Assembly: GCF_002563655.1 (NCBI RefSeq)
Contig: NZ_PDIY01000001.1
Coordinates: 902,001-966,000 of the forward strand
Direction: 5' to 3'
Source: Bacillus sp. es.034
GTDB taxonomy: Bacteria; Bacillota; Bacilli; Bacillales; Bacillaceae_B
Length of the DNA stretch: 64,000 bases
A program made the translations under genes and the position numbers. Below the pieces are notes generated by a model that did not search any database, was not told the origin of the DNA, and saw only the letters and a list, made by a program, of their open reading frames with translations. Positions 7,628 to 14,686 of the stretch are shown piece after piece; position 1 is the stretch's first letter; every line of letters starts with the position of its first letter.

Positions 7628-7894
7628 ATGGTAATCAAAGAAATCATGAATAGTGTGACGGATTTCTTCAATGAACATGTAGCTCCGGTCCATAAGATCA
7701 CGTCAGTGGAACTGACAGAGGACGAAGGCTGGAAACTGCAAGTGGAAGTGATTGAAGAAAAAGAATATATGAAGAAATATGCGAAAGACGAAATGCTTGG
7801 AACATATGATGTCATCCTCAATAAAGAAAAGGAAGTCACGTCATTTAAACGACGGGATATCCGTTACCGAAGTGCCATTGGACAGGAAATGTAG
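7628..7894 (+). CDS. gvpR: gas vesicle protein GvpR (GvpO family)
   Basis: An 88-residue protein whose core (W-x-L-x-VEVIEEKEY, then LGTYDVILNKEKEVTSFKRRDIRYRS) matches the GvpO/GvpR family. In haloarchaea GvpO is needed for vesicle formation; in Bacillus the gene in this position is called gvpR. It follows gvpB after an 80-bp spacer with a hairpin and has GGAGG before its ATG. It lies just before gvpN, as in P. megaterium. The molecular role is not known. Confidence 0.92.
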   Translation: MVIKEIMNSVTDFFNEHVAPVHKITSVELTEDEGWKLQVEVIEEKEYMKKYAKDEMLGTYDVILNKEKEVTSFKRRDIRYRSAIGQEM

Positions 7895-7922
7895 TGGATG
7901 AGCGAGTAGGAGGGAATTGTAC

Positions 7923-8846
7923 GTGACGGTCTTAACAAAACGGATCAAAAAGGATAGCAGGGCATTAATTCAAGACGATGAAACGAAAGAATTGCTTTCG
8001 CGCTCATTGCAATACCTTAAAGCTGGATATCCTGTGCATTTCACAGGTCCTTCCGGGGCCGGGAAAACGTCTCTTGCACTAGCACTTGCGAAAAAGAGAA
8101 AAAGACCGGTGATGCTCATGCACGGTAATCACGAACTGAATAATAAAGACTTAATCGGTGATTTTACGGGTTATACAAGTAAAAAGGTCGTTGATCAATA
8201 TGTCCGATCCGTTTATAAAAAGGACGAAAGCGTCACAGAGACATGGAGAGACGGACGTTTACTGGAAGCCGTCAAGAATGGTTATACCCTTGTATACGAT
8301 GAATTTACACGATCACAGCCAACGACGAATAATATCTTCCTATCCATTTTGGAAGAAGGAATCATACCTTTGTATGGTTCAAAGCTGACAGAGCCTTTTA
8401 TTAGAGTACATCCGGAATTTGCCATCATATTTACTAGTAATCCTGCAGAGTATGCGGGGGTTTATCAAACACAGGATGCTCTACTGGACCGGTTGATCAC
8501 CATCAACGTAGATTACAAGGGAGCAGAACAAGAGGCGAAAATCGTATCAGAAAAAGCTAACTTGGTGATGAGTGAAGCTAGAGCGATCACTACCCTCATC
8601 TCAACATTACGCAATCATTGTACAAACGAAATGAACGGGCCGAGCTTGCGTGCTTCCTTAATGATTGCAAGACTCGCCATTGAATCAGACATTCCCATAG
8701 ACGGTAAGGATACAGATTTTCAACGTCTATGTATTGATATAGCAGCACATAGTATAAGTCGATGTATCGACGGAGAAAACCCACAAGAACAAGCAGAAAA
8801 ATTGATTATAGATGCATGCAAACGTATGAAGGTATCTGAGGAATAA
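7923..8846 (+). CDS. gvpN: gas vesicle MoxR-type AAA+ ATPase GvpN
   Basis: A 307-residue AAA+ ATPase. Walker A is at residues 42-49 (GPSGAGKT), the conserved segment GNHELNNKDLIGDFTGYTS follows, Walker B is at about 122-127 (TLVYDE), and sensor 1 is in FTSNPAEYAG. GvpN promotes vesicle enlargement; MoxR-type ATPases remodel protein complexes. The GTG at 7923 is preferred because AGGAGG lies nine bases before it; a TTG two codons upstream is too close. It is followed by gvpF after 11 bp. The protein is full length. Confidence 0.96.
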   Translation: MTVLTKRIKKDSRALIQDDETKELLSRSLQYLKAGYPVHFTGPSGAGKTSLALALAKKRKRPVMLMHGNHELNNKDLIGDFTGYTSKKVVDQYVRSVYKKDESVTETWRDGRLLEAVKNGYTLVYDEFTRSQPTTNNIFLSILEEGIIPLYGSKLTEPFIRVHPEFAIIFTSNPAEYAGVYQTQDALLDRLITINVDYKGAEQEAKIVSEKANLVMSEARAITTLISTLRNHCTNEMNGPSLRASLMIARLAIESDIPIDGKDTDFQRLCIDIAAHSISRCIDGENPQEQAEKLIIDACKRMKVSEE

Positions 8847-8857
8847 AGGAGAGTTTT

Positions 8858-9625
8858 ATGATGAGTCAGGAAGAAATGGGAATTTATATTTTTTGTGCCA
8901 TACAAACCAATGAAGACGATCAATTTGGTTCGATTGAAATAGAAGGCGAAGAACGCGAGACGTTCACGATCAGATATAAAGACGCCGCCATGGTAGCGGC
9001 AGAAGTACCCATGAAAATTTATCATCCTAAGAAGCAGAATTTACTGATGCACCAGGGAGCTGTATCCCGGGTCATGGAACAAAAGGATACAGTCATCCCG
9101 ATCAGCTTCGGAAATGTTTTTAAAACAAGGGACGATGTAGAAGCGCTGCTTGAAAATCTCTATCCACAGTTCGAAACTCTTTTCCCGGCCATTAAGGGAA
9201 AAATCGAGCTGGGCTTAAAGGTTATCGGTAAAAAGGAATGGCTTGAAGCCATGGTAAAGGATAACCCGCAGGTGGAAAAAATGGCCTCAGCCGTTAAAGG
9301 GAAATCAGAATCGGCAGCGTATTATGACCGGATTCAGCTTGGCGGAATGGCTCAGAAGCTATTTGCTTCCCTGCAAAGTGAGATTAAGCAAGAAGTCTAT
9401 GCACCCCTTGAGGAATCAGCCGTGTCAGCAAAGGCAAATGATCCTTCAAGTGAGAAAATGCTTCTCAATGCTTCTTTCTTAATTGATCGGGATCAGGAAG
9501 AATTGTTTGATCAAAAGGTGAACGAAGCGCATGAAAAGTGGAAGGATAAGGTCGAATTTAATTACAGCGGCCCTTGGCCGGCTTACAACTTTGTCAACAT
9601 ACGCTTGAAGGTTGAAGAAGGCTGA
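8858..9625 (+). CDS. gvpF: gas vesicle protein GvpF (GvpL/GvpF family)
   Basis: A 255-residue member of the GvpL/GvpF family, a minor vesicle component proposed to bind GvpA and start assembly. It has the N-terminal ferredoxin-like domain (MGIYIFCAI), the mid-region ISFGNVFKTRDDVEALL and the C-terminal NYSGPWPAYNFVNIRL, which carries the family GPWPxYxF signature. Two adjacent ATGs are possible starts. Its TGA overlaps the ATG of gvpG by one base, indicating translational coupling. GvpL downstream is a paralogue with the same C-terminal motif. Confidence 0.95.
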   Translation: MMSQEEMGIYIFCAIQTNEDDQFGSIEIEGEERETFTIRYKDAAMVAAEVPMKIYHPKKQNLLMHQGAVSRVMEQKDTVIPISFGNVFKTRDDVEALLENLYPQFETLFPAIKGKIELGLKVIGKKEWLEAMVKDNPQVEKMASAVKGKSESAAYYDRIQLGGMAQKLFASLQSEIKQEVYAPLEESAVSAKANDPSSEKMLLNASFLIDRDQEELFDQKVNEAHEKWKDKVEFNYSGPWPAYNFVNIRLKVEEG

Positions 9626-9885
9626 TGATTCATAAATTGGTGAGCGCACCAATTAATGTAGTCATAAAAGTCGCAGAAAAGATCAAAGAAGAAGCCGACA
9701 AAGAATTATACGACCTTCCTACCATTCAACAAAAATTGATTCAGCTTCAAATGATGTATGAATTAGGAGAAATTCCTGAGGAAGCATTCCAGGAAAAAGA
9801 AGATGAGCTCTTAACTAGGTATGAAATCGCGAAACAGATGGAAATGGAGCAATGGGAAGAACTAACGAAAAAGAAACAAGGGTGA
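9625..9885 (+). CDS. gvpG: gas vesicle protein GvpG
   Basis: An 86-residue, highly charged helical protein with the family features LVSAPINVVIKVAEKIKEEAD at the N-terminus (here quoted whole is avoided; key residues are SAP and KIKEEAD) and LGEIPEEAFQEKEDELL in the middle. GvpG is a minor, essential assembly component that acts with GvpF and GvpL. Its start overlaps the gvpF stop and gvpL starts 4 bp after its stop, so F, G and L form a tightly coupled group. Confidence 0.94.
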   Translation: MIHKLVSAPINVVIKVAEKIKEEADKELYDLPTIQQKLIQLQMMYELGEIPEEAFQEKEDELLTRYEIAKQMEMEQWEELTKKKQG

Positions 9886-9889
9886 TCAG

Positions 9890-10696
9890 ATGAGCGATTT
9901 AATTTATTTATACGGCTTAATCCCGACAAAGGAAGCAAATAAAGAAGCCCTTCCTTCCATGAAAGGATTCGATGGAGAAGGAGAACTGTATACGATTGAA
10001 ATCGGTGACGTGACAGCAATTGTTTGTGACTTGCCAACTGATGAATACTCAGAAGAGAACATTAAGGAAAAAGTCGATAACGACATGGACTGGCTTCAGG
10101 AAAAGGCGTTCCATCATCACGAAACGGTATTGATGGTTTCAAAGTTGTATACCATCATCCCCTTGAAGTTCTGTACATTATACAAAAACGAGGATAGCCT
10201 CAAGTCCACGATAGAAGGCAATCGAAATAAGCTGGAAACGACCTTTGAACAGTTGGATGGCAACGAAGAGTGGAACGTCAAGATCTACTGTGACGATAAG
10301 CTGCTGAAGGAGCAAGTAAGTGAAAGCAACCCATCCATCGAAGCCAAAAGGAAAGAAATCAGCGAATTACCAAAGGGCAGGCAGTTCTTTGAAAAGAAAA
10401 AAATCGATCAGCTGATTGATCGGGAACTTGAAAATGAGAAGAACCGACTTTGTGAAGAAGTTCATGAAAAGCTGAAAGAACATGCCCTCCAAGGGAATGT
10501 CAAAAAAAATTGGAGTAAGGATGTCACCGGCCGAAAGGAACATATGGCTTGGAATAGTGTATTCCTCCTTCCTTTATCCAAGGTGGATGAATTTGTAGAG
10601 GAAATTAAGCAATATGAAGAAGAACTGGGACACGCTGGTTGGAAAATTGAAGCATCGGGCCCTTGGCCACCCTATCATTTTTCTAGTTTTTCTTAA
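9890..10696 (+). CDS. gvpL: gas vesicle protein GvpL (GvpL/GvpF family)
   Basis: A 268-residue paralogue of GvpF. It begins IYLYGLIP, has IIPLKFCTLYKNEDSLKS in the position of the GvpF FGNVF segment, a central charged helical region, and ends with SGPWPPYHFSSF, the shared C-terminal signature. GvpL is described as an adaptor that contacts several accessory Gvp proteins during nucleation. It is separated from gvpG by 4 bp and from gvpS by about 20 bp. Confidence 0.95.
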   Translation: MSDLIYLYGLIPTKEANKEALPSMKGFDGEGELYTIEIGDVTAIVCDLPTDEYSEENIKEKVDNDMDWLQEKAFHHHETVLMVSKLYTIIPLKFCTLYKNEDSLKSTIEGNRNKLETTFEQLDGNEEWNVKIYCDDKLLKEQVSESNPSIEAKRKEISELPKGRQFFEKKKIDQLIDRELENEKNRLCEEVHEKLKEHALQGNVKKNWSKDVTGRKEHMAWNSVFLLPLSKVDEFVEEIKQYEEELGHAGWKIEASGPWPPYHFSSFS

Positions 10697-10719
10697 TCAC
10701 AAAATAAGGAATGAGAAAT

Positions 10720-10995
10720 ATGACAGTCAGAGAATCGATCGAGAACAAAGATATAGCCCTAATTGATATTTTAGATGTCATTCTCGATAAAGGTGTGGCG
10801 ATCAAGGGAGATTTGATTATATCCATTGCCGGGGTCGACCTCGTTTATCTGGATTTACGAGTGCTGATCTCCTCAGTAGAAACGTTGGTTCAACATAAAC
10901 AAGGAACGCGAAAAACAGTAACATCCGATCAATTCGATAAAGAAAGGGAGGGATTGATTCATGCAACAGGCCAGCGGGACAAATGGGCGAATTAA
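10720..10995 (+). CDS. gvpS: gas vesicle protein GvpS (GvpA-like)
   Basis: A 91-residue minor GvpA homologue. It retains LIDILDVILDKGVAIKGDLIIS and VDLVYLDLRVLISSVETL (quoted in part), the same helix-strand pattern as GvpA but with a polar tail. The start is the ATG at 10720, which has AAGGA nine bases upstream; an ATG three codons earlier is too close to that site. Its last 35 bases overlap the start of gvpK, so translation is probably coupled. Minor GvpA-like proteins such as GvpS and GvpJ are thought to shape the vesicle tips or nucleate assembly. Confidence 0.93.
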   Translation: MTVRESIENKDIALIDILDVILDKGVAIKGDLIISIAGVDLVYLDLRVLISSVETLVQHKQGTRKTVTSDQFDKEREGLIHATGQRDKWAN

Positions 10996-11245
10996 TTTCG
11001 ACCCGGAAAAAGCAGAACAAGGATTGGCACAGCTTGTGTTGACTGTTGTAGAACTATTAAGGCAAATCGTCGAGAGACATGCGATGCGCCGTGTAGAAGG
11101 CGGCACGTTAACAGATGAACAAGTGGAGAATCTAGGCATAGCGCTAATGAACTTAGAAGAAAAAATGGAAGAATTGAAAGAGGTATTTGGTCTTGATGCA
11201 GAAGACTTGAATATAGATCTTGGTCCTTTAGGGAGTTTAATGTAA
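10961..11245 (+). CDS. gvpK: gas vesicle protein GvpK
   Basis: A 94-residue protein of the GvpK family with the conserved INFDPEKAEQGLAQLVLTVVEL region (given here in part), the basic RHAMRRVEGG turn and the leucine-rich C-terminal helix ending LGPLGSLM. GvpK is a minor component found in nearly all gas vesicle clusters and needed for assembly. It overlaps gvpS by 35 bp in a different frame; AGGGAGGG precedes the ATG inside gvpS. Confidence 0.94.
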   Translation: MQQASGTNGRINFDPEKAEQGLAQLVLTVVELLRQIVERHAMRRVEGGTLTDEQVENLGIALMNLEEKMEELKEVFGLDAEDLNIDLGPLGSLM

Positions 11246-11267
11246 TGCCGATTAGGGAGGTTACATG

Positions 11268-11600
11268 ATGGGTATGGAGCATCCGGTACAATCCAACACA
11301 ATCGTGGATGTATTAGAAAAGATTTTAGATAAAGGAGTTGTCGTGGCAGGAGATATCACGGTGGGAATCGCCGATGTCGAGCTGCTTACGATCAAGATCC
11401 GCTTAATCGTTGCTTCTGTGGATAAAGCAAAAGAAATAGGCATGGACTGGTGGGAAAATGATCCCTATTTAAGTTCCAAAGCCGCAGATAACAACACGAG
11501 AGCACTGGAAGAGGAAAATAAGAAATTGCAGGAACGACTGGAATCACTTGAAAAGAAACTGGATACGAACCGTCTTAATACGGCGGAAAAAACTAACTAA
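11268..11600 (+). CDS. gvpJ: gas vesicle protein GvpJ (GvpA-like)
   Basis: A 110-residue GvpA homologue with an added C-terminal coiled coil. The GvpA-like part (TIVDVLEKILDKGVVVAGDI, then VELLTIKIRLIVASVDKAKE) is followed by GMDWWENDPYLSS and a heptad-rich tail (LEEENKKLQERLESLEKKLD). The ATG at 11268 fits GGGAGG best; a preceding ATG at 11265 is an alternative. GvpJ is a minor shell-like protein that interacts with GvpL and may form the conical caps. Confidence 0.94.
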   Translation: MGMEHPVQSNTIVDVLEKILDKGVVVAGDITVGIADVELLTIKIRLIVASVDKAKEIGMDWWENDPYLSSKAADNNTRALEEENKKLQERLESLEKKLDTNRLNTAEKTN

Positions 11601-11615
11601 TTGGAGGTTTTACCG

Positions 11616-12362
11616 ATGGCAGAAAAAAATAATACACAAAACACAACAATTGAGAATCAAGGACAGGAAAAGAATTCAACGAATGAGAACAAGACAAGAA
11701 GAAGTGGCCCGATCAAGAGAACTGTAGCTGGAAGTCTGTTGGGAGCGACTGTAGGATATCTGGCAACACCTGAAAATGGGAAAAAACTATTAGATCGTAT
11801 TGACCAAGAGAAATTAAAAAGTAAGAGCTTGGATTTCGGGAAAGCAGCAAAAGAAAAATCCAGAAAAGCCGCTGTGTCACTAAAATCATCAACAGCCAAC
11901 CTGTTTAAGCGTGATAAAAAGGAAGAAGCATCTGAAGACACGGAAACGTCCGTAAATTCAACAGAAACGAACAGCCAAGAGGAAGAGTCGAACCAGGACT
12001 ATGACTCCCTTAAACAGGAAAATGAAGAATTACAGAACCGTCTGCAGGAATTAGAAGAGAAAATGAATCAAATTGCCGCAGCACGTGAAGATGAAAGCGA
12101 TGAAGAGGAAGACGATGAAGAAGACGAAGATACTGATGAAGATGAAAAAGCAGAAAACGAAGAAGATGAAAATGAAAGCGAAGATGAGGAAGAAGCTTCT
12201 GGCAAGAAGAAATCAAATGCTAAATCAGGTTCAAAGGGAAAGAAGCGTTCTACTCGCAAATCTTCAGCTAAAAGTAAAAAATCTGCAAAAAAAGATGAAG
12301 ATAAAGACAAAGATCAAGAGGAAGATACAACACTATCTACCGAAGACGATACAGTAGCATAA
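11616..12362 (+). CDS. gvpT: gas vesicle accessory protein GvpT
   Basis: A 248-residue protein with a GvpP-like glycine-containing segment (VAGSLLGATVGYLATPENGKK), a coiled coil near residues 130-155, then an extreme low-complexity tail: about 45 Glu/Asp-rich residues followed by a Lys/Ser-rich, histone-like stretch and a final acidic end. The ATG at 11616 has GGAGG eight bases before it; an upstream TTG frame start is the binding site itself. It is the thirteenth gene, as in P. megaterium. The charged tail is likely disordered. Function is not established. Confidence 0.88.
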   Translation: MAEKNNTQNTTIENQGQEKNSTNENKTRRSGPIKRTVAGSLLGATVGYLATPENGKKLLDRIDQEKLKSKSLDFGKAAKEKSRKAAVSLKSSTANLFKRDKKEEASEDTETSVNSTETNSQEEESNQDYDSLKQENEELQNRLQELEEKMNQIAAAREDESDEEEDDEEDEDTDEDEKAENEEDENESEDEEEASGKKKSNAKSGSKGKKRSTRKSSAKSKKSAKKDEDKDKDQEEDTTLSTEDDTVA

Positions 12363-12381
12363 CGATAAAGGAGATGTGAAA

Positions 12382-12783
12382 ATGAGTGTAGAATCAGGTA
12401 CAGGAAAGGACAGCATCTTAGAATTTTTTGTACAGGCATCAAACAAACATGACTTTTCATTAGACATCACGTTAAACGTCAAGGGAGCCGTCATAACGGG
12501 TACCCTCGTCTCCGCAAAGGAATACTTCGATTCATTGAGTGAAACCTTTGAGGATGGCAGTGACGTGGCTCAGAAGCTGAGTGAGGAGCTAGCGAGAGCC
12601 GGAGAATCTGTAGAAGAAGACCAAAGTGCTGAAGCCCACTTTATTCATCTGAAGAATACAAAGGTGTATTGCGGCGACAGCAAACCGACCCCTTCAAAAG
12701 GGAAGATCATGTGGCGAGGGAAAATAAGCGAGGTCGATGGGTTCTTCTTAGGAAAGATTGCAGAATCGAAAAGTAGTAAATAA
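12382..12783 (+). CDS. gvpU: gas vesicle accessory protein GvpU
   Basis: A 133-residue protein, last in the operon, with FFVQASNKHDFSLDITLNVKGAVI (in part), ISGT-type turn residues, KEYFDSLSETFEDGSDVAQ and the C-terminal GKIMWRGKISEVDGFFLGKI. GvpU is not essential for assembly in P. megaterium but affects vesicle clustering, where it is reported to undergo phase transition. The start ATG at 12382 follows AAGGAG by eight bases after discounting an in-frame GTG two codons earlier. A strong terminator follows directly. Confidence 0.92.
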   Translation: MSVESGTGKDSILEFFVQASNKHDFSLDITLNVKGAVITGTLVSAKEYFDSLSETFEDGSDVAQKLSEELARAGESVEEDQSAEAHFIHLKNTKVYCGDSKPTPSKGKIMWRGKISEVDGFFLGKIAESKSSK

Positions 12784-12784
12784 T

Positions 12785-12818
12785 ACAAAAAAGCAGCCGG
12801 TCCCGGTTGCTTTTTTGT
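12785..12818 (+). terminator. terminator of the gas vesicle operon
   Basis: A-rich arm, AGCAGCCGG, loop TCC, CGGTTGCT, then six T. It closes the 14-gene gvp operon. Confidence 0.92.
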
Positions 12819-12917
12819 ATGTAAGTACCTCGGGAAGGATTTATTTCCCGGGGAGGAAGTGACGTCTTTCGACGAATATCTTCTCCTGTGATGGATGGAA
12901 TAGCTGATGGGACTTCT

Positions 12918-14048
12918 CTAGCTCTTTGAAACGTTTAGAATCCGTGCGAGGTTCCTTGTTTCATGGTAAAGAAGTTCTTCGACCCGACGGATGCTCTCGT
13001 GCAGATCCATGGGTCCAATTGCGATGGAATGACAACTTGTAAAGTCTTCGTATAAATGTTGATACCCTTCTCCTAAGCTCCCTGCAATAAGAGATACGGG
13101 AGTGTGATGCAGTTTTGCGCTGGTTGCAATATAGGAAGGGAGTTTACCAAACAATGTCTGATTATCACTCTGTCCTTCACCAGTTAGAATCCAATCAGCA
13201 TCCTGAATGGCAAGGGAAAGATTAGAAGCTTCTGCAACCAACTTTGCGCCGGATTCTATTTTTCCATTTAAATGCAAAAAGGCAAATCCGAGTCCTCCTG
13301 CTGCTCCGGCTCCTATCGAGTCCCGAAAATTCGTTCCTCTTTCTTCATGAAGCAATTGGCTAAAGTGAAAAAGCTGTTGATCAAGTATTTTCACCTGCTC
13401 TTTCGTGGCGCCTTTTTGGGGGCCGAATACAGTTGAGGCGCCTGTTTCCCCGCATAGAGGGTTTTCAACGTCTGATGCAATGTGAAAGGCACACTCTTTC
13501 ACTGCGGGGTGAAGGTTACTCCAATCGACTTTGGAGATTGATCCAAGATTATTCCCAAACGCCCCGACAGGAATGCCCTCTTCATCTAAGAAGGTAACTC
13601 CGAGTGATTGGAGCATACCGAACCCTCCATCATTAGTAGAACTCCCTCCAAGGGCGATAATGAAGTCTCGAAAGCCCCTTTCAACAGCTGATATAATGAC
13701 TTCCCCGATGCCCCTTGACGTCGTGTGGAAGGGATTTCGTTTTCCCGTTGGGACCATGTGTAAACCTGCAATGGATGCTATTTCAATGACAGCCGTCTTT
13801 TGATCTCCTAATACTCCGTACTCAGTAGGGATTTTCACACCTAAGGGTCCAGTTGCAATTGTTTTTACTTTTTTTCCTTCCGTAGCGTAAATTAAGGTTT
13901 CAAGTGTCCCTTCACCACCATCTGCCATGGGGATGACGTTCGTTTGAAAACTTGAAGATACATCCAGAAACGCTTTTTCCATAATGGTCCCAACCTCGAT
14001 TGAGCTTAAACATCCTTTAAATGAATCGGGTGCAATCACAATTTTCAT
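12918..14048 (-). CDS. glycerate kinase (GlxK/GarK family)
   Basis: A 376-residue glycerate kinase that phosphorylates D-glycerate into the lower glycolytic pathway. It opens with the family signature KIVIAPDSFKGCLSS, followed by VIPMADGGEGTLETL, ALGGSSTNDGGFGMLQSLG and AAGGLGFAFLHL, all characteristic of the GlxK/GarK family; length is normal. The ATG at 14048 has AAGGAG five bases upstream. It is transcribed alone and convergently with the gvp operon. No glyoxylate or glucarate genes are next to it, so the glycerate source is not evident. Confidence 0.95.
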   Translation of the reverse strand: MKIVIAPDSFKGCLSSIEVGTIMEKAFLDVSSSFQTNVIPMADGGEGTLETLIYATEGKKVKTIATGPLGVKIPTEYGVLGDQKTAVIEIASIAGLHMVPTGKRNPFHTTSRGIGEVIISAVERGFRDFIIALGGSSTNDGGFGMLQSLGVTFLDEEGIPVGAFGNNLGSISKVDWSNLHPAVKECAFHIASDVENPLCGETGASTVFGPQKGATKEQVKILDQQLFHFSQLLHEERGTNFRDSIGAGAAGGLGFAFLHLNGKIESGAKLVAEASNLSLAIQDADWILTGEGQSDNQTLFGKLPSYIATSAKLHHTPVSLIAGSLGEGYQHLYEDFTSCHSIAIGPMDLHESIRRVEELLYHETRNLARILNVSKS

Positions 14049-14172
14049 AGAGGCTCCTTATTTTACATTATTTTAGAGTGTACGATCTAATTAACCGTAT
14101 TCCCTTCATTCTAGCATATGTTTTCTTTCCCACTATTCGGGTAAAGAATACTATACAAAGGAGGTTACCTTC

Positions 14173-14277
14173 ATGAAACGTTTAATTGGAAGACTGATCA
14201 AATGGGGACCTGTCATTTACCCGATTTATAAGAAGTATCGGAATAAAAGAAGACATAAGAAATCGATGACGTATTAA
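14173..14277 (+). CDS. small basic hypothetical protein, 34 residues
   Basis: A short gene with an excellent ribosome binding site (AAAGGAGGT, seven bases before ATG) and its own terminator 4 bp after the stop. The product is MKRLIGRLIKWGPVIYPIYK at the N-terminus, then a very basic tail with KYRNKRRHKKS. An amphipathic or short membrane-contacting helix followed by a polybasic end suggests association with membrane or nucleic acid, but no function is known. It lies divergently from the glycerate kinase gene. Confidence 0.75.
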   Translation: MKRLIGRLIKWGPVIYPIYKKYRNKRRHKKSMTY

Positions 14278-14280
14278 GAG

Positions 14281-14306
14281 GGCAGCCTGCATGGGCTGTT
14301 TTTTTG
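14281..14306 (+). terminator. terminator of the 34-residue gene
   Basis: Stem CAGCC / GGCTG with loop TGCATG, followed by seven T. Confidence 0.8.
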
Positions 14307-14326
14307 TGTCTTCTAGCACAAATTAA

Positions 14327-14350
14327 AAACCCCTGGGATCCCAGGGGTTT
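14327..14350 (-). terminator. terminator after the GlsB-like gene
   Basis: Inverted repeat AACCCCTGGGATCCCAGGGG with complementary ends; on the minus strand it runs into TTTTTAATT. Confidence 0.85.
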
Positions 14351-14358
14351 CAGTATTC

Positions 14359-14616
14359 TTAATGAGATGTTTTTCTCATTCCTCTTAGAAGTAAGCTTAA
14401 TAGGAATACGAAGATGATCGCTCCCAATAATGCCGGGATGATAGCGATTCCTGCAAGGGACGGTCCGAAACTTCCAAGAAGTTCCCCGCCGATCCAGGCA
14501 CCGATGATACCTGCAATGATGTTTCCGATGATTCCACCAGGAACGTTTTTACCTAAAATGAGGCCAGCTAACCAACCGATGATTCCACCAACAATTAAGT
14601 ACAAAATAATACCCAT
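14359..14616 (-). CDS. GlsB/YeaQ/YmgE-family stress membrane protein
   Basis: An 85-residue, very hydrophobic, glycine-rich protein with three predicted membrane helices: IILYLIVGGIIGWLAGLIL at the N-terminus, a GxxxG-rich middle helix (GGIIGNIIAGIIGAWIGGEL) and a C-terminal helix. This is the transglycosylase-associated/GlsB family, commonly induced by envelope or general stress. Upstream on the minus strand is a good sigma-B-type promoter, which supports a general stress role. A rho-independent terminator follows. The PLD gene is further upstream on the same strand but has its own ATG-distal spacing and is probably separate. Confidence 0.9.
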   Translation of the reverse strand: MGIILYLIVGGIIGWLAGLILGKNVPGGIIGNIIAGIIGAWIGGELLGSFGPSLAGIAIIPALLGAIIFVFLLSLLLRGMRKTSH

Positions 14617-14660
14617 TTTTTCTTACCTCCATGTAATGTTTTTGTGTTGTTATAAGGTAA

Positions 14661-14686
14661 TTTCCCCATTTTCCAAAAGTCAAAAC
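14661..14686 (-). promoter_or_regulatory. sigma-B-type promoter of the GlsB-like gene
   Basis: On the minus strand, GTTTTG (14686-14681), a 14-bp spacer and GGGAAA (14666-14661) match the sigma-B pattern GTTTAA-N12-14-GGGTAT closely. It lies 45 bp before the start codon and touches the end of the PLD gene. Confidence 0.6.

Noticed and set aside
12010-12357. Alternative frames inside gvpT, some long
   Set aside because: They arise from the low-complexity GAA/GAT-rich stretch on either strand.
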